Part shown: one piece after another, positions 43,312 to 53,803 of the stretch
Layout: every line of letters starts with the position of its first letter
Numbering within the stretch: position 1 is the stretch's first letter
Assembly (NCBI GenBank): GCA_949130485.1
Contig: OX422184.1
Span: forward strand, 24,918,917-24,982,916
DNA: 64,000 bases
Direction: 5' to 3'
From: Agelas oroides
Lineage: Eukaryota; Porifera; Demospongiae; Agelasida; Agelasidae
The notes under the pieces: generated by a model
Databases searched by the model: none
What the model saw: the letters and a program-made list of their open reading frames with translations, nothing else
Told to the model about the DNA's origin: nothing
Translations under genes and position numbers: made by a program

Positions 43312-44469
43312 TTCTTCTGAACTACTCCACATCTTCCAGGGTACAGTTGGACCAATCTTTCTCCATTTCTTTCTCAATCTTGGTCGTAAGTTTGGACATA
43401 TCAGGTGGCACCTGTCCAGTATACACAGCCAGTGAGTGATGAAATCTGAGAGTTTTGTGGCCTTGCGGAATAATGCAATCAGCTCACACACATACTTAGC
43501 CATAGCAGCTTTTGTGTCATTGCTCAGTCACAATGAAGTTTTCTCTGATGAAGTCAACATGCTGATATTTGATGGAAGCTGGGAGCAATGCTTCAGACTC
43601 TTCAGTGGAATATTCCGTTCAACTAGTCCATTTTGAACTTTGCCCACAAGTTGATAAAACTTCTCATCCATGATGTTGATACGTTCAGGAATGGGTATAG
43701 AAACTAAATTCTCTTGGAACTCAATGGCTGACAGTCCTACAGAAATGGAAGTGGAGAATGGTTCTGTGTACAATGGTCTCATGACAACAGATCCTCAGCT
43801 CAAATGTGATAGACATTGAGGTGCATTGCATGATACACAAAAATAACAGAAATTAGGCTAGATACTTTCCTAAAAAAGACCTTGCATCCACCATTTGTCC
43901 GACTTCTCAGCATTCCTGGCATTCCAAATATTACCATGTCATTTCAAAGTGTTGTGATATCCAGTATCTGTGTTTAATCTTATACTTTGTATTGACATTG
44001 GCAAATTGTAAGCAATACCTTCTCTGTTGGGTTGTATGCCATCCAGTGAATCAATAGTGCACAAAAACAAGTAGAGAGCGTATGTGAAGTGTTCAATAGT
44101 TGCCTATGAGTTTTGCCAATTCATATCATGTGTTGAAAGTTATACTAGCTCTTTGTTGTTTGATGGTAAGATCGTCATGAGTCAACAGTTCAAGCAACAA
44201 ACACTTAGAGACTAGGTGAAAGCCGCAATGTCTTGGGTGATAAATGCATAAGCAAATATACATGTAAATGTCATCATTCATGATAGCTACAGACCATCAT
44301 TTGACACACATTTGCAAAATTCCACATGAGCCATATGCACTAATCAAGCACATGCACAAACAGCATATAAAAGGTCCATTTTACTAATTTGTTAAACTGG
44401 CTCAGGAATGAGGCTAAGATTAGGAGTAAAGTAAGAACAAGTAAGCACCGTAAACTGTATACTGTGTAC

Positions 44470-44607
44470 CTGCTGTCACTGCCAGGTGTTGCACAGTCTG
44501 CACAGCATCAGATGTTTGTGAGATAGAAACAGAGCCAGAAGTCACTTGGCTGTGTAGTGATGGTGCATACACTTGTGATGGGCTGATGTCATGCTCACTA
44601 TGTGGCA
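44470..44607 (-). CDS. Orphan exon, Ser/Gln-rich, unrecognised
   Basis: Acceptor CCCTTACAG, donor GTACAC, 138 bases, entering and leaving in phase 1. It encodes PHSEHDISPSQVYAPS and later SISQTSDAVQTVQHL. No partner exon was found; it is 2.1 kb upstream of the NACHT remnant on the same strand and could belong to the same lost gene. Confidence 0.3.
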
Positions 44608-46776
44608 CTGTAAGGGTGGTATGGTGTCAAACTGCATGGTAAACATGTGTTCCAATGTATTCCAATGCTGGAAAACATATGTACAACCTTATGGAGTGGG
44701 GATAGCACATCTATAGTCACTACCATCAATAGTGAGTCTGTACCAAGATTCACAAAAGGTTGCACCAAACTGCTTCCTCTACCTGATAATGCCAAAAAAC
44801 TCAATTTTTAGTCCCTCAGCTATAAAAAAGCTGCACCCTCTCCAAGGCTCCACCCCCAGTCTGACTACATCATCAACACACACACACACACACACACAAA
44901 ACAAGTGAAACTTAGTCTTGTGCCCAGACTCCTTTTGGAAAAACTGAGATTTGTCGTGGGACCACTTCAATTCCAGTCTACAAGTCAAAACTCATATTTG
45001 ACCTCAAAACAGCAAGTCGCAGGTAAACTGTGTGGTCACTGAAAGGACAATACTTTTGATCCATAACTCGATCATGTTCGCAGTGGTTTAATAAAAAATT
45101 GCATACGCCCAGGTTCTGCAAATTCAAGTACCTTCATGTTAAAATAGCTAGCTTGGCCATTGTGGAATCCTATGTGACTGTAGGCCACTTTTTGGGGGGT
45201 AAATATTTCGCCTCGTGCACTCGCCATGGATTAGTTTTCAGCCTTAGCACTTGAACCATAGATACTTCAATGATAACTGCTGCCTGGTCAATGTTGAGTA
45301 GCCCTGTTAGCCTGGGAGAGATAGGCTTAAATAGTAGGCATGTGCAAGTACTTGTATGGCTTTTCTCAACATCAATTAACTAATTCATTAATTCATTCCT
45401 TCATTCATTACAATATATATTTTTTCTCTCCACTTGGGGCGTAATAAGTGTTGGAGGATTTTTTCAAAGTTCCACCCAGCCACATGAAAGAGCCGTCCAA
45501 CCACTACAAAGGGCCACACGCCACATCAAAGGGACACACACCCCTTGTTGATTCTTGTTGCTCCCATGGGAAAACATAAAAAGCCAACGAATTTCAGTAG
45601 TGCCATCATGGTCATGGTCATGGCAAGGATCAAATAAACATTCGCATGAAGAAGCTGTCATCATCAACTGGTTTAACCTTCTTCAGGACTGTGAAGGTTA
45701 GTGTGGCTAGTGCAAGGCTAGTCGGTGGTTTTCCTGGGGATGCTCCCACTGAAAAAATTAATAACTCCCTGTCTGTCTCTTAAGTAGGGAAAGTTTTGCC
45801 TGAGAAACAAAGAATTTACTCACCTTTATAACCACATTTTAATTCCTGCTGACCTACTGACGACATTTTACTATTCCTGACTGTGAATATCTTCATCGTT
45901 CTAGAATCATAGCAATGTGACTTCATGTTGTCATGTCATCAATAATGCTGTTCCGCCCCCTTTACAATTTCTTACTGTGCATGGTTTCTCTACTACTAAG
46001 CCACTTATTCAAAATGTAAGGTGGGGCAAGTCTATATAGCACTAATATATATAGTTAGTGTAGCAGAGAGGTCTGATTTGAATTAAGCAACTACCATAAA
46101 TATTCAGTTGTTGGCACTGATAGTGTAGTCAATGTTAGTGCAGACTGTATTTCAACATAATGAGAATGGTAGGTAGAGTAGAGAAGAACAGACATTGGAT
46201 TCATAATTTAATGTAGTGTGAAGTGTGTTGAAATGGTCAGCAGCAGTGCAGACATTTTGTCCAGAAGATTTCCTTGTGGTACTGTTCAATACGTAGTAGC
46301 ATACCAGAAGGTTAGTATTACTCACACTGTCAATGTTTAATATTATGCCATAAATATCAGTGTAAACTGTATTTCATGTCACAGGCACAGAGGAGATTTG
46401 GCATAAGCATATATTAAGAAAAGTAATGAGAAAAATAAGTAGGTCTGAAATTTGAACATTTGTAATTATGGTACAAATGTTCAAATTTCAGGTGGTGCTC
46501 TTCAGTAATGATTGCACGTACTGCTCCATACTTCTACAGTATGCATAAATGATATCCTTTGGACATCACTGCTCTTTCACTAGTGTGTTTGCAGCTATAC
46601 AATGTGGAGATCTGGGCACAAGCCTGTACTATGCTGTCAACGTTAATGTGATGTCACTCTAGTGATAAACTAATCTGATCGAAAAGTCCACGTAGGCATA
46701 GTCAAATGAATGAATGAAGCCAAGATGTCTCAGTATCAAGTATTCAGTGAACATCTCTATATACAATTCACTTTAG
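44608..46776. other. Anonymous AT-rich region before the MULE exons
   Basis: No gene recognised. It contains a CA run at 44876-44898 and a perfect 19-bp inverted repeat (46446-46490). Earlier exons of the MULE gene may be hidden here. Confidence 0.4.
46446..46490. repeat. Perfect 19-bp inverted repeat
   Basis: TGAAATTTGAACATTTGTA pairs with its exact complement around a 7-base loop. Confidence 0.9.
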
Positions 46777-47150
46777 AAATCCAGGCATTCTGAAGGAGAT
46801 ACATGAGGCAGTTAAAAATCTGCGAGAAGTTGAGTCAGAGGGGCTTATTACTCCAGATGCAGACCAATCATTTCTCTTAGTCCTTCAAACCAAGCAGCAA
46901 AGTAAATGGCTGCAGCAGTATGGGAACATAATCACATGAATGGATGCAACATACAAAACACTACGGTATGGATTCCCGTGCTTTTTTCTGGTGGTAAAAA
47001 CTGCACTTGGAATTGGTCGTGTGGTGGGGACTATCATTCCTCAATACGAGACAGAAGAGTTTATACAGGAGGTCTTACAGAAGTTAAAAGAACGGAATCC
47101 AGGATGGTCTCCTCAGTTTTTCATGACTGACAAGAGTACCCAAGAACTAG
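46777..47150 (+). CDS. MULE transposase exon with first two catalytic Asp
   Basis: Acceptor CACTTTAG. Reading NPGILKEIHEAVKNL, a TGA at 46937-46939, then MDATYKTLRYGFPCFFLVV and WSPQFFMTDKS. The TGA looks like a 3-base insertion between IIT and MDATYK. Donor GTACAC, phase 1. Confidence 0.75.
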
Positions 47151-47221
47151 GTACACAATTGTATGGGGATGTGGTGTATAGTATAAACAATGAATTGTTT
47201 TTGCTGTACCTAATCAACCAG

Positions 47222-47383
47222 AGGCTGTTGGTGAAGTTCACCCTCACTGCATCAGGTTGATCTGTGACTTCCACACTTTCCAAGCACTTGAGAGATGGGC
47301 TAACTGCTCACAGCATGGTGTTCCACCTGAAGTGAGAAGCATTGTCAAGGCAGCATTCAAGGAGCTTGTTTATGCCAAGAGTG
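47222..47383 (+). CDS. MULE transposase exon (LICDFHTFQALERW)
   Basis: Acceptor AACCAG, donor GTTAGT; 162 bases in phase. It supplies HCIRLICDFHTFQALERW, the helix between the second Asp and the Glu of MULE enzymes. Confidence 0.8.
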
Positions 47384-47451
47384 GTTAGTAGATTGAACAG
47401 ACAGCATTTTCACACATACAGTGATACATACTGTACTTTTTCAATCTGCAG

Positions 47452-47558
47452 AGGGACAATATGATGAAATGCTGTCTAAGATCAGGGGTTCCCACTGGTA
47501 CACAAACAATGCTCAGCTGCAGGCCTACCTAGAAAATGAGTGGCTCAATTGCAAACCT
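47452..47558 (+). CDS. MULE transposase exon (HWYTNNAQLQAYLENEW)
   Basis: Acceptor TCTGCAG, donor GTAAGT, 107 bases, ends in phase 0. Confidence 0.8.
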
Positions 47559-47623
47559 GTAAGTGTATCCCACCTCTTTAAATAGTATATGAGTAGTAAT
47601 GGTATTGATATTGGTTACCACAG

Positions 47624-48649
47624 CTCTGGTCTCACATACATCGACAACGTTTCCACAACAGTGTTGACACCAACAATTTTACAGAATCTTTCAACAATGT
47701 CCTCAAAAACCATTATCTTACCCTTCGCAATGACAAGTCAGTCTTTTCTCTTACCAAGATTCTCCTCCAGTGTGTCTTCCCAGACCAAGAAAGAGAATAT
47801 ACGGTTCTAATAGCCAGACAGACAACAGCTTACCGACAGCCAAGAAATGCATTACCTCATTTCTTGACAAATCGACCAAGTTCAGTCACAAGTGCCTGCT
47901 TACTCAACATTGAAAAAGGTAAAGCTCTTCCACCAAAGAAGAGGATGCTGTGAATGGTGTGTACAGTGTAAAATCAAACAGAGGAATGTACAAAGTACAA
48001 ATCCAGGAAGGAAGTTGTTCATACCCTTACTTCACACAGAGTAGAATCCCCTGCAAGCACATCTTCAGCATTATCCAGAATTTCAAGTGGAGGTGGGAAG
48101 ACTTACCTCACTCCCTCACAGAAAGCCCATTCATGACACTTGACAATGACATACTACAGGACGAACACTCTGATTTGTGTGTTGTTGAAGAGGACAAGTC
48201 GGCTCCATTTACATCAACTCCAATACCACTCCATCAGACCCCTGGCTCCAAACTGCTTCGCCTGCAAAAGCAGTTGAGGGATGAACTTGCCAAGTGCAGT
48301 GCAGCTGTTTTCATGGTTGATGATATAGCCATCTTGGAAAATGTGCAGAGAAAGGTACACAGCATCCATTCTGAGCTGCTATCAACATCTTCCATCTGTG
48401 AAAAGGAAGAGGAGCTACCCATTCTCAAGAACTTAATGAAGGAGGAGGTGTCAGAGTATCGGAGAAAAGCAAAAGTCATAGCACGAGCAAATCAGCTGAC
48501 TCGTCGATACAAGAAACTGAAGCGAAAGAGCAACACAGGATGTCCAATACAACCCAAACGACTAAGACTAAAGGATGATCCCCTCAATGCAGCAACAAGA
48601 CCTAGTGTGGGTCGCCCTAAAAGCAAAAAGAAGAAAACCACTGGCACAG
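47624..48649 (+). CDS. MULE catalytic Glu, SWIM-like finger and basic coil (one frame break)
   Basis: Acceptor CCACAG. NNFTESFNNVLKNHY carries the third catalytic residue. After IEK (47918) the frame must drop one base to continue as SSTKEEDAVNGVYSVKS. The SWIM-like finger reads CSYPYFTQSRIPCKHIF; Tyr stands where the second Cys of CxCx(n)CxH is expected. The end is rich in Lys (PKSKKKK), a likely nuclear signal. Donor GTATGA. Confidence 0.75.
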
Positions 48650-49138
48650 GTATGAGTCACCCCATATACCACCAGTATTTTCCTTCAACCTTCTTTCTTT
48701 TCATCCATTTGCCTATCAACATTTCTTTTACAGGTAACAGTAACATTGCATTCGAGCACCAAGAATTGGAAAATGCATTACCCAATATTGAAAGCAACAG
48801 GGTACTTTTCTTTTCACCAGAGTAGTATTGTTGACACAATCAGTTCACATATCAATGTTTCTTTTACACAGGAAATGACTGATCTCCCCAGCAGCATTAC
48901 CACTTTGGCACAAAGTCAACTTAAACCAGGTACCGTACACATACATGTAGGTACATCAAATAAACAATCTACAGTTAAACACAATCAACAGTCTAGTGCA
49001 GACATCCTTGGGACCAAAATATGTAAGATGTCTTCATTTTCGGAGGAGATTAGGACCATGAAGTTGGACATAGTCGAATGTCTTGATTAGATTTAATTCT
49101 AGCATTGTCCTTCAAAAGGGATTGATTATGCTACTCAG

Positions 49139-49356
49139 GAACCAAAAAAAGAAGATGTGGTCAGTGCAGGGCATGCAAGAGTGTGGATTGTGGTCAGTGC
49201 CGATACTGCTTGGATAAGAAGAAGTTTGGTGGGCACAACCGGCTAAAACAATGCTGCATCCACAGAACTACAATACTTCTTTGAGTGAAAACAAACAACC
49301 TCCACCCACACAATCAGCCGTTCATGACACAATCAAGCACCTCACTGAATTTCGTG
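49139..49356 (+). CDS. CXXC zinc finger exon
   Basis: Acceptor CTACTCAG. TKKRRCGQCRACKSVDCGQC, then RYCLDKKKFGG and HNRLKQCC match the CXXC finger of CpG-binding proteins (CFP1, DNMT1, MLL) with all visible cysteines and KFGG present. After CIHR the frame slips by one base into NYNTSLSENKQPP. Donor GTATGT. Confidence 0.85.
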
Positions 49357-49540
49357 GTATGTTTGGCTGATGTTTGTTTACAAACTACTACATGCAAGTG
49401 TTCAATACAAGCTTACCTCCATTAGGGTACAGTGTGTCACTGCTAGGATGTCAAACACCTGCAACATCAAAAGAAGTACTGAAAGTAAGTGATACATGGT
49501 GCTGCATAGCAATGGTGTAGCTACACCAGGACAACCCTAG

Positions 49541-49594
49541 TCTCGTACCCAGACCCTCCTCCAAAGGGGGGTCAGGGTTCGAGACTACTAGGAC
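49541..49594. mobile_element. Short TAGTCTCG foldback in the MULE-CXXC-OTU intron
   Basis: TAGTCTCGTACCCAGACCC pairs with GGGTCAGGGTTCGAGACTA. Confidence 0.6.
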
Positions 49595-49958
49595 CCATGC
49601 AGGCCTAAGACCAGCTGAATTGAGTGAGTGTCCAAGTATAACAATATAGTGATCCAAGGTCAAAAATCATTGCCCAAAACTAAGGTGCTTGCATCCTCAC
49701 TCGTTGATACAATTGCCACCTTGTTTGCATGCTTACTGTCTGTTTGGTGGGGATCGAGATACTGTATGCGACTATGTGCATACACTACTGTAGGTATAGT
49801 AAGAAGTGTTCTTGGCAGATGGCAATGGCCTAAAAATGGCTTCAGAATGGCTCTAAAATTCAGAGATCATGCTGTGCCTGAGTATCTTTAGAATCCTCGT
49901 TACACCACTGGTTCAGTATACATGTGATGGCATAAATTATACCTCTGCACTACTATAG

Positions 49959-50563
49959 GAACTACTAACCAATTCAGCATATGTCAAAATTGGAGACTTT
50001 CCTGACGAACCTATCCCATCTGAAGTAGGGAACCCCTCTAAGATGCCCAAGTTCAAGGCAGAAGACATTGCACACTTTTGAGCTGTAGTGGTAGGAAAGT
50101 GAAGAAAATGCTACCAGATGGAAACTGTCTCTTCAGAAGTCTATCATTTTGCCTTCATCGTTCCCAAGACAGGCATCTAGAGATAAGGAAAATACTTGTG
50201 CAATTCGTTGAAAGAAATGGTAACAACTACAAACATTTACTTTTTGGCCGTACATTTAGTGAACACTTGGAGAGTATGAAGAAACCGTTTGTGTGGGGTA
50301 CTCAGCTTGAACTTCAAGCTGCTGCAGACTACTATGAGATGTGTATTTATCTTCTCACCAAGAGACAGCAGCAAGAGAGGTACCATTGGCATCGATACAC
50401 ACCCAGGAACAGTGCTGTACCTACAGACAACTTGCCACACATCGAACTTGCTCACCCAGGATCAGTACACTTTGATCCCATCCTTGATGCTGCCACACTT
50501 CAGATTCCGAAGTCCGTTTCTCAACTGGATGGTGCTACAGAGTACCTTGAAGACATTCTTTAG
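49959..50563 (+). CDS. OTU-type cysteine protease domain
   Basis: Acceptor ACTATAG. The first 41 codons (ELLTNSAYVKIGDF, KFKAEDIAHF) end in a TGA made by a T run one base short. The next frame (from 50078) reads LSCSGRKVKKMLPDGNC, with the catalytic Asp-Gly-Asn-Cys, WGTQLELQAAA, and HFDPIL with the catalytic His. TAG at 50561. Confidence 0.8.
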
Positions 50564-50676
50564 TGTTTATAGTATGTATGCAAGAACGAGTTAGGCCTAT
50601 GAATATCAAATTCTATTTATACGTTCAATGCGGAGTTTACACTGTACTTTACGGGATCCTAAAAGATACAAAAACG

Positions 50677-50954
50677 GATATGTGGCAGTCCTGTGTAGAA
50701 ATCGAAGGTTATTCCGTTGCGTATTTCGATCGCATCGCTGCGTCCCGTTCAAAGCGCCGTATCGCTGAACTTCCGTTAAGGGCGGGGCTCATACGCGCTT
50801 CGTAGATGCGTAAATAGCTAATGAGTCTACGAAGTGCGTATGAGCCCCGCCCTTAACGGAAGTTCAGCGATACGGCGCTTTGAACGGGACGCAGCGATGC
50901 GATCGAAATACGCAACGGAATAACCTTCGATTTCTACACGGGACTGCCACATAT
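50677..50954. mobile_element. Foldback element with long arms (GTGGCAGTCC family)
   Basis: ATATGTGGCAGTCCTGTG at the left and its complement at the right; arms of about 130 bp around a 15-base centre. CpG-rich compared with surroundings. Confidence 0.9.
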
Positions 50955-52314
50955 GGATTTAACAAGTTCAATCAGTCAATAGTCAATATCTCACAACAAC
51001 CATTTATAATGACAGGTATTAAATGAACTTTCCAAGTTATCCCATAGTTTACACAATGACCCAACTTACCTGACATTTCCAAATTGGCAGTCCCTCAGGC
51101 AGAATTTGACACTGAAATGCAATTCTGGGAATCGAGGATGTAACGCTCTGCAGATGCAGCATTAGTCTCCTGAAGGGAGAGTCTGGTGCGCTAGCTGCCG
51201 ATATAAGACTTGTACTGACACCATGCAACCCTAACTGGCAAGAGTCCAGCTAAGCGAGACTAATGCAGCAGCAAACACTAATCAGTCATACTCTGCTCAA
51301 TGTAACTGACCATGAGGCTCATCTGGTGCAGTGAGGTTTTACCTAGTTTTCACAATCTGGAGGTTAAAGCTTTTAGCTACATCACCAAATGTAATAAAGA
51401 AAAGATCCGAGCTGTTCATCAACAGTGGAAACAGCAAAGAGACAAGACTGGTTTAGCCCCACCCATCTAAATCATTGCTGCAATTTGTTTCTCTTGACGC
51501 TAGCCTTGTGCTGTAGCCCCACCCATCTAATCACTGCTAACTCCTTTTTGAACTCCACTAGTTTAACCAGAGAGGACGCCTGAGGACTGTTTACGTCCAC
51601 GCAGAACTGGTGGCAGTCAGCTGACAAACTAGTATACTCACCGCGAAAACGTCGCCACAGTACAGAACGTCCAGCAAAAGAATCTTCGGCGCACAGAACA
51701 CCTACCGTCGAACAACAAGCCTTTCAGACGCTCCACCAGGACAAACGACAGCGAGAGTCGTTGGTTCGCCCACCCCCCTGGTTAATATTACGATAACTCC
51801 ACCCATTGAGCCCCACTTCTAGCTATTTGTATATTCATAGACTGTGAATACTAACCAAGAGCTGGACTCCTCAAAGCAAGCCTTAGGCGGAGAGTGGTCC
51901 TGCCCTTTCTGTAGTAGGCCACGGATCAGGAGTTTAAAGGTACCGCCTGAAACTGATGATCAGAAAGGGTAATAGCTATTCTCCTGAAGACCAAGAAAAC
52001 AGTAACTCACTTTGCCATATTAAACTGCCCCAGGTGTCTCTAATTGTTGGACTGGAATGTGGAGTGGAAAATGGAATAGAACAGTGAATGTACACAGTTG
52101 CAGCTAATTTGTGTAACTGGCACTAGGTTGAACTAGAGACTTGCCCTGCCCATTTAAGCCATGAATGCCCCACCCATTTAATTAAGCTATGAATGCCCCA
52201 TCCCCATATCCTATTATGTTTAACTTCACACTTTATGTGTGTGCAGAAAATTCAACATTCATGTGCCAGCTAGTGTTGGTGCTCCCCCCTCGACACACAA
52301 TTTCAGTCACTGGG
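50955..52314. other. Region with no recognised gene
   Basis: A GC-richer stretch on the - strand (51640-51780) ends in CGCG|GTGAGT and could be a 5' exon, but no start or partner exon is convincing. A relative of the 24-bp satellite foldback is at 52150-52310. Confidence 0.4.
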
Positions 52315-52870
52315 CCTACTGAGAATGTTGTATGGCAAGGAAGATATGGACACGGAGAATGATTTCTCAATCAGCTATCTAGGCTACTGGACTGACATTG
52401 GTACTTGCTATTACATTAATTACTATAATACTGGCAATTACTCAAACTACGAAGATGCCATGACTGCAGTAAAGAAAACTGCTGCATGAGGAAGAGGGAA
52501 TTCTATTCTGCATGCTTGTAGATTGATTCTTGGTGGTACTACAGATCAAGGTGTCAGAATTGGAGTAAAAAACTGAACAGTGATGCCGAGTGTATTTCCC
52601 AATGGGATAAAATGCTGCAGTGGAGAAGACAGGATGGCCAATCATGGCCCATGATAGGTCATGGTCTGCTGATATTGACTATGTGAAGCCAAAGGGAGGC
52701 AAATTTTCACCAAATGATTCCAGTTTCTGGCAGTATCATCTGCAAAACTACAGTGGGACTTCTTTGCGCATGAACAGGATTGGCCAAGACTTGTGACTGT
52801 GTCCAAAGATTTTGTCCCTATATTGTCAGAGGCTAATTGCATAGGGCAACCTCAGAGGAAGCTAACCCAA
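52315..52870 (+). pseudogene. Decayed Trp/Tyr-rich glycosidase-like gene
   Basis: Three frames together carry conserved-looking blocks: ENDFSISYLGYWTDIG and NYSNYEDAMTAVKK (to TGA 52487), then IDSWWYYRSRCQNWSKK, then SADIDYVKPKGGKF and DFFAHEQDW. From memory these match a family of large secreted proteins with YLGYWTDNGAYYYY and YLQLDSWWYYK motifs, probably carbohydrate-active. Several stops and shifts show decay. The enzymatic class is not established. Confidence 0.5.
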
Positions 52871-52886
52871 CCATAATCCTGCTGAT

Positions 52887-53205
52887 TGTAACCACTGAAC
52901 ATCTGTGAGGTGGAGAGTTTCATGATATTCTGGGATACTCACCACAACTTTGAAATGCTGTTGTTAGATTTCCCAAGAACTGTCAGACTATTATGGTTGT
53001 ATAAGAACGGCCTCTATAGTGTCAAAACATGGCTGTTGATTGTAACCGCTGAACATCTGTGAGGTGGAGAGTTTCATGATATTCTGGGATACTCACCACA
53101 ACTTTGAAATGCTGTTGTTAGATTTTCCAAGAACTGTCAGACTATTATGGTTGTATAAGAACGGCCTCCATAGTGTCAAAACATAGCTGTTGATTGTAAC
53201 CACTG
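52887..53205. repeat. Tandem duplication of a ~160-bp unit
   Basis: CTGAACATCTGTGAGGTGG to AGTGTCAAAACAT occurs twice, starting near 52895 and 53048. The second unit is the left edge of a segment duplicated again near 59152. Confidence 0.85.
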
Positions 53206-53803
53206 ATTGTAACCGCTGAACATCTGTGAGGAAGTCATCTACCATTAACAAGGGCCCCCACACCCACCTTAACAATAAAATGTGGTTGTAGGGGCTCCTT
53301 CGCAGATGTTCTGAGAATTGTGTGATCACTGTGGTTGTAAATTGATCTGAAACAGCTTCTTGTCAAGTTGCTTTAATACCTCTGACAGACACACAAAACT
53401 GCTGCTGAGCTTGGCTATAATTACTCAAAGCCTTGTGTGGCACTGGGAGGGCCAGTTCTCACTTGATTGTACAAATAGACCTATAGCGGATGCTACTCTC
53501 ACTTTGCATATAGGGGCTTCCACTTCCAGCAGTAAGGGTTCTAAATGGGTTTTTGCTTGCTGAGTAAAGCTAACTATTGTATAGGTTGTTAATGAGTGGG
53601 CATAGTTAGGGTTATGAAAGCATACCTCTCATCTCTTGTCACCCCACATCAGTCAGCTGCAATTTTTTTGAACACTTTAGTTCAATATTCAACCACAGAT
53701 ATAAAAGTTTTTTATGCATGCATGGTTGTGATGCAATATGGAAGCCTGTGACCATAATACATAGTTCAAGCAGACCTGCAATTGACAGTAGTGACAGACC
53801 AAG

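Larger units (their letters stand above)
46777..50563 (+). pseudogene. MULE transposase-SWIM-CXXC-OTU fusion gene (one stop, three frame breaks)
   Basis: Exons: 46777-47150, 47222-47383, 47452-47558, 47624-47918 continuing to 48649, about 48735-48801, about 48872-48931, 49139-49356, 49426-49484, 49959-50563. All borders are GT-AG. Domain order: MULE transposase (MDATYKT, MTDKS, FTESFNNVLK carry the D, D, E), SWIM-like finger (CKHIF), basic coil, CXXC zinc finger (RRCGQCRACKSVDCGQC, KFGGHNRLKQ), OTU protease (DGNCLFRSL, WGTQLELQ, HFD). Breaks: TGA 46937, frame losses near 47920, 49266 and 50082. Known: MULE enzymes cut and paste DNA; CXXC fingers bind unmethylated CpG; OTU enzymes remove ubiquitin. 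Inference: an intron-containing transposon gene or a co-opted one, now damaged in this sequence. Confidence 0.75.

Noticed and set aside
51640..51780. Possible 5' exon on the - strand ending in GTGAGT
   Set aside because: A donor-like site exists, but no convincing start codon, frame or downstream exon was found.
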